A stretch of 64,000 bases of DNA from Anaerolineales bacterium (lineage in GTDB: Bacteria; Chloroflexota; Anaerolineae; Anaerolineales; Villigracilaceae). The translations under genes were made by a program, and so were the position numbers. The stretch is from positions 1-64,000 of the forward strand of contig JAGUZU010000057.1 in assembly GCA_020060625.1 (NCBI GenBank), written 5' to 3'. Shown in pieces: positions 27,696-36,979 of this stretch. Below the pieces are notes generated by a model. It was not told the DNA's origin and ran no database searches. It saw nothing but the letters and a program-made list of their open reading frames with translations. Position 1 is the stretch's first letter. Every line of letters begins with the position of its first letter.

Positions 27696-28967
27696 CTACT
27701 GCCCACCGTTCATGGTCAATTGCTTGCGCGGGTCTTTCACCAGAATCAGCAAAATACCGATCATCACTGCGGAGAGGATGGTAGAGATGGAAAACGTGGG
27801 GATGAACCCAACCGAGTCTGCGATCCAGCCGCCGAGGATGGGGGCGATGATGGTGGCGGGAGCCGTCAGCGTTTGGGAGAGACCGATGTAAATGGGGCGC
27901 TCCGCTTCGGTTCCAAAATCCACGGTCATGGTCATGCCGATGGTCCAAATGGAGACGTTGGCAAGCCCGGTCAGGATGAAGATGGGGTAGAACCACGTCA
28001 GCGAAGCCGCGTTCCAGGCAAGGATGGCGCTGAACATGGCGGCAAACGCGCCGAGGATGAGCATGGAGCGATGCCCAAACTTATCGCCCAGCCAGCCCAT
28101 GCCAGCATTGGCAACCGTCTGCGAGATGGTTAAAGTGGCGGTGAGATAGCCCGCCGTGACCGTGTCCATGTCGAACCGGCGCAGGGCGTAAATGATGTAG
28201 AACGAGAATCCCATTGTGGCGAATTGAGAGAGGAAACGCGCTGCCAGAAACCAGTTGAAATTCGCGTCTTTCTTTAATATCTTTTTTGAATCTTCCCAAA
28301 AATGAGTTTTTTCTTCGGGGATGATTTTGTTCGTGTCTTCAGGCTCGCGCGTAGCGGCTAGCGCGAACCAGGATAGGGCGAAGAAAAGGCTTGCAAGGAA
28401 GAAGCAGGCTGCGAAGTCCCAGGGAGAGGCGAGGTAATCGAGCAGGTACCCCGCGCCGACGGCGGATCCGCTGATGAAGAGGTTTGCGAGCCCGGCTTGC
28501 ATGCCGAAAAATGTTCCGCGCGTGTTGGGCGGGATGATCTTGGAGATCATCGAGGTCCATGCGTTGGCGGTGAATCCGCCGCCCAAGCCCTGCCAGATGA
28601 GCATAAGAAAAGTGAGAACCAGCCCCGCGTTCAAACCGATGACGGGAACCAGCAGCGCCACGATGGCGAGACCGAGAAAAGGCGCGCGTTCGTGGATGGT
28701 CGTCATCAAGACGGTGCGTTTGTATTGCCGCAATCGGGAGACGTGACTCGCGGTGAATAGCTGCGGAAGCAGCCAGCCCGCCGAATGGATGGCTGGCACA
28801 AGACCGATGAGCGTGGCGGAATCGGTCATGGTATCCACAAAGAGCGGCAGGATGGTGCCGAAGGAGGCAAAGCCGAGCGCGACGCCAAAAAGACCGCCAT
28901 CCCAAAGGTTGACGGTCACATTATGTTTCAGGTTTTGCCGAATGTCTTGTTCAAAGGGGGTGAGCAT
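27696..28967 (-). CDS. MFS transporter
   Basis: About 12 hydrophobic segments; GWLGDKFGHRSMLILGAF MFS motif. Confidence 0.85.
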   Translation of the reverse strand: MLTPFEQDIRQNLKHNVTVNLWDGGLFGVALGFASFGTILPLFVDTMTDSATLIGLVPAIHSAGWLLPQLFTASHVSRLRQYKRTVLMTTIHERAPFLGLAIVALLVPVIGLNAGLVLTFLMLIWQGLGGGFTANAWTSMISKIIPPNTRGTFFGMQAGLANLFISGSAVGAGYLLDYLASPWDFAACFFLASLFFALSWFALAATREPEDTNKIIPEEKTHFWEDSKKILKKDANFNWFLAARFLSQFATMGFSFYIIYALRRFDMDTVTAGYLTATLTISQTVANAGMGWLGDKFGHRSMLILGAFAAMFSAILAWNAASLTWFYPIFILTGLANVSIWTIGMTMTVDFGTEAERPIYIGLSQTLTAPATIIAPILGGWIADSVGFIPTFSISTILSAVMIGILLILVKDPRKQLTMNGGQ

Positions 28968-29003
28968 GGGAGCGATTGTAATTCATCCGCTGTTTTTTTC
29001 TCC

Positions 29004-29031
29004 TTGACAAACCATTGCTTTCGCGTAAAAT
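29004..29031 (+). promoter_or_regulatory. Predicted sigma70-type promoter for tetR
   Basis: TTGACA (29004-29009), 16-bp spacer, TAAAAT (29026-29031). Confidence 0.65.
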
Positions 29032-29057
29032 AAAAACGAACGTTCGTTCGTTTTTAT
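29030..29057. promoter_or_regulatory. TetR-family operator palindrome
   Basis: Perfect 13-bp arms ATAAAAACGAACG-TT-CGTTCGTTTTTAT overlapping the -10/start region 13 nt upstream of tetR. Confidence 0.85.
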
Positions 29058-29069
29058 AAAAAGGATGTC

Positions 29070-29687
29070 ATGACAGTAAAGCCGAAAAATGTCCTCAAAA
29101 AAGGCGAAACCACCCGCCTTGCCATAGAAGACGCCGCCGTCGAGTTGTTTATGGAGCGGGGTTATCATGCCACTTCCATGCGGCAGGTCGCGGAGCGGGC
29201 AGGGCTGGCGTTGGGCGGGATCTATAATCATTTCTCCAGCAAGGAGGATATCTTCGAAGCCGTCATTGTGGATAAACACCCTTACAAAAGGATTTTGCCA
29301 ATGATTCTTGAAGCGCAGGGGGGGAACATGGAGGATTTTCTGCGCAATGGTTTGAAGATCACACTGAACGAACTCAACTCCCAACCGATGTACTTGAAAT
29401 TGATGTTTATTGAATTCGTGGAGTTCAACGGCAGACACGGCGCGGCAATGCTGAAAGAGATCGCTCCGTCTGTTTTGCCTGTGTTCGAGAATCTTGTAAA
29501 GTCGCGCAAAGAATTGCGGGTGACCAATCCTGCCATGCTCATGCGCGCTTTCTTTGGCTTGATCATTTCCTACTTTATAACGGAAATGGTCGTTTCCAAC
29601 TCTGTTGTCAGCAAATTAATGCCAAAAAATCCAGCCGACGCCTATGTGGATATTTTCCTGCACGGCGTTCTTGTCGGACAAGATTAA
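29070..29687 (+). CDS. TetR/AcrR-family transcriptional regulator
   Basis: AIEDAAVELFMERGYHATSMRQVAERAGLALGGIYNHFSSKEDIFEAV. Confidence 0.95.
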   Translation: MTVKPKNVLKKGETTRLAIEDAAVELFMERGYHATSMRQVAERAGLALGGIYNHFSSKEDIFEAVIVDKHPYKRILPMILEAQGGNMEDFLRNGLKITLNELNSQPMYLKLMFIEFVEFNGRHGAAMLKEIAPSVLPVFENLVKSRKELRVTNPAMLMRAFFGLIISYFITEMVVSNSVVSKLMPKNPADAYVDIFLHGVLVGQD

Positions 29688-29712
29688 TCTTATCCGACAC
29701 CACGGAGACCCC

Positions 29713-30840
29713 ATGAACTCTCGCCTGATTTCCATCATCCGTAAGGAATTTATTCAAATATTCCGCGATGTGCGCACGTTGGTGATGATCCTGATCATCC
29801 CGATCATGCAGTTATTCCTGCTTGGATATTCCGCAACGAACGATGTCCGCAATATTCCGCTCGCCGTGCTGGATCGAAGCCGCAGCGTCGAGTCGCGCGC
29901 CCTGTTGGATGCCTACCGCGCCGCTGATTATTTTCGCATCGCTTACAGCGTGGATTCGGAATCAGAAATAGAAGAGCTTATCTCACGTGGAGAGGCGCGC
30001 GCAGCGGTCATCATCCCGCCAGATTACGCCCAACGCCTCAACGATGGGAACGCGCAGGTTGCTTTCATCCTCGACGGCTCCGATCCGACCAGCGCATCCA
30101 CCGCGCTTTCGGCGGCGCAACTCATCAGTCAGGCGCATTCGACCGAAATTCTCAGCGCGAAATTCGCGCGCACCGGATCGAACCTGCGCGTCCAGCCTCC
30201 TGTGGAAGTCCGTACGACGGTTTGGTACAACCCGGATATGATCAGCGCCCACTTTATGATCCCCGGCGTAATCGGCATGATTTTGTACGCCATTGCTGCC
30301 ATTCTCACAGCGACGTCTGTAGTGCGCGAGCGCGAGCGTGGAACCATCGAACAACTCATCGTCACGCCCATCCGCCCGTGGGAGTTGATCGTCGGCAAGC
30401 TCATGCCGTATGTCATTCTCGGTTTTTTCAACACCATCGAAGTGCTGGCGGTGGGGCATTGGTGGTTCGGTATGCCCATCCGCGGCGACCTCGGTTTGAT
30501 CCTTTTACTTTCGAGCGTGTTCCTCGTCACAGGTTTGGGCATTGGCTTGTTCGCCTCCACCATCGCCAACACCCAACAGGAAGCCATGCTCACGGTTTGG
30601 ATGACTCTCCTGCCGAGCATTTTCCTTTCCGGTTTTTTCTTTCCACTCGAAGCCATGCCCAAAATTTTGCAATGGATTTCGTACCTGATGCCTTTGCGCT
30701 ATTACCTCTCCATCATCCGCGCATTGCTGCTCAAAGGTGTCGGTCTTGAAATGATCCAATTCGACGTCGTTGCCATGACTCTCTTTGCCATTGGCATCAT
30801 GACAGCCGCCGCGCTTCGATTTAGAAAACGACTCGATTAA
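29713..30840 (+). CDS. ABC-2 type transporter permease
   Basis: IIRKEFIQIFRDVRTLVMILIIPIMQLFLLGY, RERERGTIEQLIVTPIRPWELIVGKLMPY. Confidence 0.93.
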   Translation: MNSRLISIIRKEFIQIFRDVRTLVMILIIPIMQLFLLGYSATNDVRNIPLAVLDRSRSVESRALLDAYRAADYFRIAYSVDSESEIEELISRGEARAAVIIPPDYAQRLNDGNAQVAFILDGSDPTSASTALSAAQLISQAHSTEILSAKFARTGSNLRVQPPVEVRTTVWYNPDMISAHFMIPGVIGMILYAIAAILTATSVVRERERGTIEQLIVTPIRPWELIVGKLMPYVILGFFNTIEVLAVGHWWFGMPIRGDLGLILLLSSVFLVTGLGIGLFASTIANTQQEAMLTVWMTLLPSIFLSGFFFPLEAMPKILQWISYLMPLRYYLSIIRALLLKGVGLEMIQFDVVAMTLFAIGIMTAAALRFRKRLD

Positions 30841-30857
30841 ATTCATTCCCCTTGCTT

Positions 30858-30892
30858 CCCCCTCTCCCTCTGGAAGAGGGCGGGGGTGAGGG
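30858..30892. repeat. CCCTCTCCC palindromic dispersed repeat
   Basis: CCCCCTCTCCCTCTGGAAGAGGGCGGGGGTGAGGG. Confidence 0.8.
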
Positions 30893-30906
30893 AAAAGGAG
30901 ATTTCC

Positions 30907-32208
30907 ATGAACCATAAGCGTCCACCCATTCCCGCAATTGTCATTGTCGTCCTGCTCGTTGTATTGAGTATCTACTTTATTATCACGCAAACCACTGGCG
31001 CGGATGAAACCGCCCTGACCGCCTCCGGCACCATCGAAGCGACACAAGTCAACGTTGCACCAGAAATTTCTGGCAAGGTGACCGAAGTCCTCGTTGACGA
31101 AGGTCAAACCGTTGGGATGAACGATCCGCTTCTGCGCTTGGACCCAAGCCTGCTGACTGCCCAACGAGCCGTTGCCTCCGCCGCAGTGGATTCTGCCAAC
31201 GCCGCCCTGGCATCTGCCCAAACCAAATATGATCAGACCCTGCAAGCGGCTCTTGCCGCCCAAGCCGATCAGCGCGCCAAAGACTGGCAGACAACTGCTC
31301 CCAGCGAATTCGACCAGCCCAATTGGTACATCGAACAGAGCGACCAGATCGGCGCTGCTCAAACCGAACTCGATTCTGCCCAATCTGCCCGCGACGATGC
31401 GCAGGGTCAACTCAATAAAGTCATCAATCGCCTCGACGCCGCCGATTATCTCGAAGCGGAAAAGAAACTTGCCGAAGCCCGCGCCGCCTTTGTCATTGCA
31501 AAACAGGTCAAGGATCAAGCCGGCAAGGCTTCCGATAATACCGGCTTGCTCGATGCCGCGCAGGATTACTACGATGAAGCTCTCGCCGATCTCGAAGACG
31601 CGCAAGAGGACTACGATGACCTGCTCGATACCGAAGCCGCCGAAGATGTCGAATACGCGCGCGGACAAGTCCTTGTTGCCCAACAACGCTATGATGCCGC
31701 CTATGCCCGTTTGCTAACCTTGCAAACCGGCGCGGAGTCGCCAGCCGTAATCGCCGCCGCGAAGGAATTGGATAAGGCGAAGTCCGCGCTTGCTCAAGCA
31801 GAGGCAAGCCTCGCCTTGGTCGATGCGCAGATTGCCAAGTTGACGGTTCATGCGCCGATGAATGGAGTCGTCCTTACCCGCAACATCGAACCCGGTGAAT
31901 TTGTTCAGCCTGGCGCGACGACCCTGACCATTGGCAATATCAATGAACTAACCATCACCGTTTACATTCCTGAAAACCGCTACGGCGAGATTTCGCTTGG
32001 GCAAACCGCAGAGGTGACCGTAGATTCTTTTCCCGGCGAGGTCTTTACAGCTGCTGTCATCCAAATTGCAGATAAAGCCGAATTCACCCCGCGCAACGTC
32101 CAAACTGTGGAAGGGCGAAGTTCCACCGTCTTCGCCATCAAACTCCATGTGGAAGACCCCGAAGGGAAGTTGAAGATCGGTATGCCGGCGGATGTGGTTT
32201 TTAAATAA
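30907..32208 (+). CDS. HlyD-family efflux periplasmic adaptor
   Basis: ASGTIEATQVNVAPEISGKVTEVLVDEGQTVGMNDPLLRLD, long coiled coil, VHAPMNGVVLTRNIEPGEFVQPG. Confidence 0.92.
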   Translation: MNHKRPPIPAIVIVVLLVVLSIYFIITQTTGADETALTASGTIEATQVNVAPEISGKVTEVLVDEGQTVGMNDPLLRLDPSLLTAQRAVASAAVDSANAALASAQTKYDQTLQAALAAQADQRAKDWQTTAPSEFDQPNWYIEQSDQIGAAQTELDSAQSARDDAQGQLNKVINRLDAADYLEAEKKLAEARAAFVIAKQVKDQAGKASDNTGLLDAAQDYYDEALADLEDAQEDYDDLLDTEAAEDVEYARGQVLVAQQRYDAAYARLLTLQTGAESPAVIAAAKELDKAKSALAQAEASLALVDAQIAKLTVHAPMNGVVLTRNIEPGEFVQPGATTLTIGNINELTITVYIPENRYGEISLGQTAEVTVDSFPGEVFTAAVIQIADKAEFTPRNVQTVEGRSSTVFAIKLHVEDPEGKLKIGMPADVVFK

Positions 32209-32234
32209 CATTTCACGTTGTTTTGGAGAATGTC

Positions 32235-32714
32235 ATGGGTACAATCGGTTTCGATTGGTCGAAGATGAAGAATGTCCAAAAGATTCATCGCCTGTTGTAT
32301 GCCATCGGGTTGGGACGGCTTGTCGGTAAGATCATTCTCCTTCTGACAACCACAGGCAGAAAGTCCGGGTTGAAGCGGGTGACACCTCTTCAATATGAAA
32401 AGATAGGCAATGAGTATTACGTCGGTGCAGCGCGCGGTGTCAAAGCCGATTGGGTGCGGAACATCCAGTCTATGCCGCAAGTGGACGTCCGCGTAGGCTC
32501 GAAACGATTTCATGGAACTGCCGAAATTGTCACTGATCCAGTGCGCTTTGCCGATTTTTTGGAAGTCCGCTTGCAGCGACATCCACGCATGATTGGATTG
32601 ATCATGGAAAAGGCGCATGGCTTGCCGCGTCATCCCAGCCGCACGCAGTTGGAAGAATTGGGTAGAACAGAAGCGTTTGTGATTTTGCACCCAACGGAAT
32701 TTAGCGAGAATTAA
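32235..32714 (+). CDS. Deazaflavin-dependent nitroreductase-family protein
   Basis: LLTTTGRKSGLKRVTPLQYEKIGNEYYVGAARGVKADWVRNIQ. Confidence 0.8.
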   Translation: MGTIGFDWSKMKNVQKIHRLLYAIGLGRLVGKIILLLTTTGRKSGLKRVTPLQYEKIGNEYYVGAARGVKADWVRNIQSMPQVDVRVGSKRFHGTAEIVTDPVRFADFLEVRLQRHPRMIGLIMEKAHGLPRHPSRTQLEELGRTEAFVILHPTEFSEN

Positions 32715-32716
32715 AA

Positions 32717-33712
32717 ATGACCGATTACCTTGTTCAAGCGACTGACCTGCACAAACACTTTGGTGGAACTCGCGCAGTAAACGGTGTCTCCCTGAAAATA
32801 AAATCCGGCGAAATTTACGGACTCGTCGGTTCGGATGGTGCGGGAAAAACCACCACCATGCGTCTGTTGGTCGGCGCGTTGAAACCTCATCGCGGCGCGA
32901 TAGAAGTCTGTGGTTATGACGTCTTGAAGCAGACCGAACAGGCGCGTTCTGCCATTGGATATCTCTCCCAGCGGTTTTCGATGTACGAAGACCTGACTGT
33001 GCTGGAGAATATCCGCTTCTTTGCCGAAGTGCGCGGACTTTCCTCTTCCGAATGGCTGCCGCGTTCGATGGAGATTCTCGAATTCGTCGGCTTGGAAAAA
33101 TTCAAAGACCGCCGCGCGGGTCAACTCTCTGGCGGCATGAGGCAGAAACTTGGGCTTGCCTCCGCGCTTGTGACCCGTCCACGTCTGCTTTTGCTCGACG
33201 AACCAACTACCGGCGTTGACCCCGTCACCCGCCAGGATTTCTGGCAACTGGTTATAAGACTTGTTTCAACCCTCTCCTCAACCCCTCTCCCAGCGGGAGA
33301 GGGGCAAGGGGTGAGGGAGAAGAGTGAGGGCGTCTCCGTCATCATCTCCACCCCCTACATGGACGAAGCCTCACGCTGTCATCGCGTTGGCTTCATGAAA
33401 AACGGACAGATCATCGCCGAAGACACGCCGTCCAATTTACGCGCGCGTTTGAATGGACGTGTACTTGAACTGCGCGGCTCACCTCTCGGCACGCTTCGCC
33501 ATGTCGCGCATTCTGATGCGGATGTCGAAGATGTCCAAGCATTTGGCGACAGGCTGCACATCCGTGTGAGCGAAGGAAAATCACAAGCGGTTTTGAAACG
33601 CTTGAAGACCGAGATCGAACAGGCAGGCGGGCACGTGGACGAACTCCGCTCTGTGCCGCCTGTTCTCGAAGATGTATTTATTGCTTTGTCTGACCATGAA
33701 TACCCCGCGTAG
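32717..33712 (+). CDS. ABC transporter ATP-binding protein (NBD1; H-loop His replaced by Pro)
   Basis: GSDGAGKTT, LSGGMRQKLGLA, LLLLDEPTTGVDP, then ISTPYMDEA. Confidence 0.92.
   Translation: MTDYLVQATDLHKHFGGTRAVNGVSLKIKSGEIYGLVGSDGAGKTTTMRLLVGALKPHRGAIEVCGYDVLKQTEQARSAIGYLSQRFSMYEDLTVLENIRFFAEVRGLSSSEWLPRSMEILEFVGLEKFKDRRAGQLSGGMRQKLGLASALVTRPRLLLLDEPTTGVDPVTRQDFWQLVIRLVSTLSSTPLPAGEGQGVREKSEGVSVIISTPYMDEASRCHRVGFMKNGQIIAEDTPSNLRARLNGRVLELRGSPLGTLRHVAHSDADVEDVQAFGDRLHIRVSEGKSQAVLKRLKTEIEQAGGHVDELRSVPPVLEDVFIALSDHEYPA
33270..33330. repeat. CCCTCTCCC palindromic repeat inside an ABC ATPase CDS
   Basis: CCTCTCCTCAACCCCTCTCCCAGCGGGAGAGGGGCAAGGGGTGAGGG; encodes STLSSTPLPAGEGQGVREKSEG in frame. 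Confidence 0.85.
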
Positions 33713-33772
33713 TTTGCGTTCTCTAACGCAAATCAGGTTTGACGCCTCGCACCCAGCAAAAGGAAAAACGCC

Positions 33773-34206
33773 ATGATCAACCTCGATTTCAGCGCATTGA
33801 TCGACCGTCCGATAAAAGATGTTTTTGCTTTCGTCACCAACCCCAACAACATGTCGAAATGGAATTCTGCGGTGGTAAGCCTCGAACAAGTTACGCCCGG
33901 CGCGATGAATGTTGGCACAAAATTCAAAAGCATCGGCGAATGATGGGACGCCGCATCGAAGGCGAAATGCAGATCACCGCCTACGAACCGGACACCAAAT
34001 GCGGCTTTCAAGTCAACGCCGGACCCATGCAAGTTAACCTCACGCTTACATTCAAAACAGTCGGCACGGGCACAAAGGTCAATCTCAATGCGCAGGGCAA
34101 CCCCGGCGGTTTGTTCAAACTTGCCGAAGGTGTGCTGGCAGGTCAGGTCAAATCCATGATGGAAGGCAATCTTGTCCGCTTGAAGTCGCAGTTGGAGAAT
34201 GGATAG
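33773..34206 (+). pseudogene. SRPBCC / CoxG-like protein split by a 1-nt frameshift
   Basis: Frame 1: MINLDFSALIDRPIKDVFAFVTNPNNMSKWNSAVVSLEQVTPGAMNVGTKFKSIGE* ending at TGA 33941; next frame continues MMGRRIEGEMQITAYEPDTKCGFQVNAGP to 34206. Confidence 0.75.
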
Positions 34207-34214
34207 TATTAAAC

Positions 34215-34272
34215 ACAAAGGACACGAAGGGCACAAAGGATTTTAAACTTCGTGTCCTTTGTGCCCTTCGTG
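34215..34272. repeat. Inverted repeat of ACGAAGG/ACAAAGG units with alternative stems
   Basis: ACAAAGGACACGAAGGGCACAAAGGA (34215-34240) versus CTTCGTGTCCTTTGTGCCCTTCGTG (34248-34272); 15-bp and 18-bp perfect pairings both possible. Confidence 0.85.
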
Positions 34273-34285
34273 GTAAAGGATTTTT

Positions 34286-35191
34286 ATGAGTCTTCCTGTC
34301 ATCTACGTTGAAAACCTCACGCGTCGTTTCGGCGATTTTGTCGCAGTCGATCACATCAACTTTGAAGTGAACGAAGGTGAAGTGGTTGGTTATCTCGGTC
34401 CGAACGGCTCAGGCAAAACCACCACCATCCGCATGTTGCTTGGTCTGCTCGCGCCCAGCGAAGGCGAAGCGACAGTACTTGGCTATGATGTTGTCCGCCA
34501 AAGTGAGGAAGTCCGTGCGCGGGTTGGGTATATGTCGCAGAAATTTGCGATTTACGATGACTTGACTACGCTGGAGAATTTGACCTTTTACGGCGGTGTC
34601 TACGGCATTAAGGATAAAGAACGCATCAATCAGACGTTGGAACTGGTCGGTCTCTCAGGGCATGAGTCTACGCTGACAAGGGATCTGTCCACCGGCTGGC
34701 GTCAGCGACTCGCCTTGGGCATCGCATTGGTTCACCAACCCAAATTGCTCTTCCTCGACGAACCCACATCGGGAGTTGACCCCACCGCCCGCCGCGCATT
34801 CTGGGACTTGATCTATCAACTCGCCGAAACCGGCGTGACCATCTTCGTCACCACGCACTACATGGATGAAGCCGAATACTGCGAGCGTGTCGGCGTGATG
34901 CGCGACGGCAAACTACTCGCGATGGATACGCCCACAAATTTGAAGAAATCCATTGTCAAAGGCGATGTGTGGGAAGTGTTCGCACATCCGCTCGAGCAGG
35001 GACTGGATCACCTGCACGAACTGGACGGCGTCGAACGCGTCGGCTTGGCGGGGGATCATTTACGAGTCATCAGCTCGAAGGTCAGAGAAGAGGCGTTGCA
35101 AAGCCTGTTGAGGAAGAATAAGATCAAGGTGGAAAAAATCGAGAGGGGAGAGCCAACTCTGGAGGATGTCTTCCTTGCGTTGGCGCGATGA
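34286..35191 (+). CDS. ABC transporter ATP-binding protein (NBD2, canonical)
   Basis: GPNGSGKTTTIRMLLGL, LSTGWRQRLALG, LLFLDEPTSGVDP, TTHYMDEAEYC. Confidence 0.93.
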   Translation: MSLPVIYVENLTRRFGDFVAVDHINFEVNEGEVVGYLGPNGSGKTTTIRMLLGLLAPSEGEATVLGYDVVRQSEEVRARVGYMSQKFAIYDDLTTLENLTFYGGVYGIKDKERINQTLELVGLSGHESTLTRDLSTGWRQRLALGIALVHQPKLLFLDEPTSGVDPTARRAFWDLIYQLAETGVTIFVTTHYMDEAEYCERVGVMRDGKLLAMDTPTNLKKSIVKGDVWEVFAHPLEQGLDHLHELDGVERVGLAGDHLRVISSKVREEALQSLLRKNKIKVEKIERGEPTLEDVFLALAR

Positions 35192-35361
35192 TGAAATCTC
35201 TAATTCTGCGATAAACAACCCGCCTCCTGATTTGACGGGTTGTCTTGACATATTGAAGGGCGGTAAAAACTCAGTATTGTATTCTTAAGATGGCAGTTAT
35301 ATAATTCAAACAGCGCAACGTTGAAGCAAGTTCTTGCATTGCAGGATAGAAGGAGGCGACA

Positions 35362-36948
35362 ATGAACTCGAAGAGCTTTCGTTTTGTTATTTTCCTTATT
35401 ATTATTTTGGCGGCTTTCGGCATGGGGGGAATGATTTCCGGTTCTTCTGCGCAAGAACCTGCACCAACGCCCACTCCCTTGCCCGCACCCACGACAGTGC
35501 CGGTTACGGCAGTTGTTCGTGACTTGGAAAGCCGTATCGAACGATTGGAGATCGTGCAAGCGGAGACCATTAATTCTTTAACTTCAATTAATGAGTACAA
35601 TGAATTCTTGTTCACTTTAACAGGGGGGATTATCGCGCTTCTGGTTGGGATTCAGGGCTTTGCAACTTATATCCAGTTTAGGCGGGAACGGGAACGTGAA
35701 GAGCGCCAAATTCGGCGCGAATCCGCCATGGATGACGCTCAATTGACAGGCGCGAAACGGGTATCGGACATTATGACGGTCGTTCAACAGACTCTTGAAA
35801 GCCGCCTCCTTGCGGAGCAGGCGGAACGTGAAAAAGCCAAGAAATTGGAAGAACAACTTAATGATGTCGCCAATAAATTCGAGCGTTTGGACAATTTTTA
35901 CCAAAGTTTTCAATCAAATATTCGCAGGTTGCGGACAGAGTTGGAGCAAGAAGCCTTGCAATTAGCGCGGCTGGGGCGCCATGATTTTAGAGGAAAATCC
36001 AATGAGCTTAATGATTTTACGCGCAGCTTTGACCAATTTATGTCGGGTTATAAAAGTGTGGAAGAGGGCGGCAACCCCTTCACAGCCCGAGTCCCATATA
36101 TTCGCGGAATAGCTGCTCATTATTCGAATCAACCTGAAATTGCGGAAGAATTTCTGAAGCAGGTTGTAAGCCGCGAAAGCCCTGAACCAGGCGAAGAGCT
36201 TGTAGCGTACAACCGCCGCAAGGCAAATTCCTATTATTATCTTGGCTTGAACGGTTCTAATTTTGGGCGGTACGAAGATGCCATCAAATATTTTGAAGCT
36301 GCCAATAGCCTTGATTCTGACAGCAGGGATTTTCTTACGAAAGCAGTGATTGTCGAAGCTTATGTTATGTCTGGTGATTTTCTTTCCGCAGGGAAGGTTT
36401 TGACTGATGTCGATACTCGAATGCAGGAAATCGAACAATTGGTTGGAAAACTCCGTAATTCTGAATTTCGTCTTAAGAGTCGCGTCGCCCTTATAAAAGC
36501 GAATATTCTCATTCTCAAAGGAATGGATGATTGGAAGAGCGAAGCCAAAGCCTTGTTGCTGCCTGTGCATGAGGCGGATCCCTCGTACTATTATATAACT
36601 GCCACGCTTGCGCAGTTATCCCATTTGCAGGGCGATAAGCAATTGGCAAAGGAGCTGTTTCAGGATGTTTACGATACCATTTTGACGCTGGCGGATATCC
36701 ATACGATACGCGAAGCACGTTCCAAGATACTCCTGCTCATGATCGCGGGGATGGCGGCAAAATACATCGGGCATGAAAAACAATCGAAGGATTATCTGGA
36801 TCAGGCGGTTGACCTTTGCGGCAGCTTGCCGACCATTGATTCTCAAATCTGCACTGTGTTTTCCACCCTTACAAAGCGAAATGAATCGTCCGATACGATC
36901 AAGCAGCATATTGATTTGATACGCAATGGGGGGATTTTAGTAACGTGA
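35362..36948 (+). CDS. Membrane-anchored TPR-like protein with signal/TM and coiled coil
   Basis: N-term hydrophobic segment, PTPTPLPAPTT linker, second TM LFTLTGGIIALLVGIQGFATYIQF, coiled coil, TPR-like helices. Confidence 0.6.
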   Translation: MNSKSFRFVIFLIIILAAFGMGGMISGSSAQEPAPTPTPLPAPTTVPVTAVVRDLESRIERLEIVQAETINSLTSINEYNEFLFTLTGGIIALLVGIQGFATYIQFRREREREERQIRRESAMDDAQLTGAKRVSDIMTVVQQTLESRLLAEQAEREKAKKLEEQLNDVANKFERLDNFYQSFQSNIRRLRTELEQEALQLARLGRHDFRGKSNELNDFTRSFDQFMSGYKSVEEGGNPFTARVPYIRGIAAHYSNQPEIAEEFLKQVVSRESPEPGEELVAYNRRKANSYYYLGLNGSNFGRYEDAIKYFEAANSLDSDSRDFLTKAVIVEAYVMSGDFLSAGKVLTDVDTRMQEIEQLVGKLRNSEFRLKSRVALIKANILILKGMDDWKSEAKALLLPVHEADPSYYYITATLAQLSHLQGDKQLAKELFQDVYDTILTLADIHTIREARSKILLLMIAGMAAKYIGHEKQSKDYLDQAVDLCGSLPTIDSQICTVFSTLTKRNESSDTIKQHIDLIRNGGILVT

Positions 36949-36979
36949 TGGTTTTTAGTTCCAATACCGCGGATGAATT

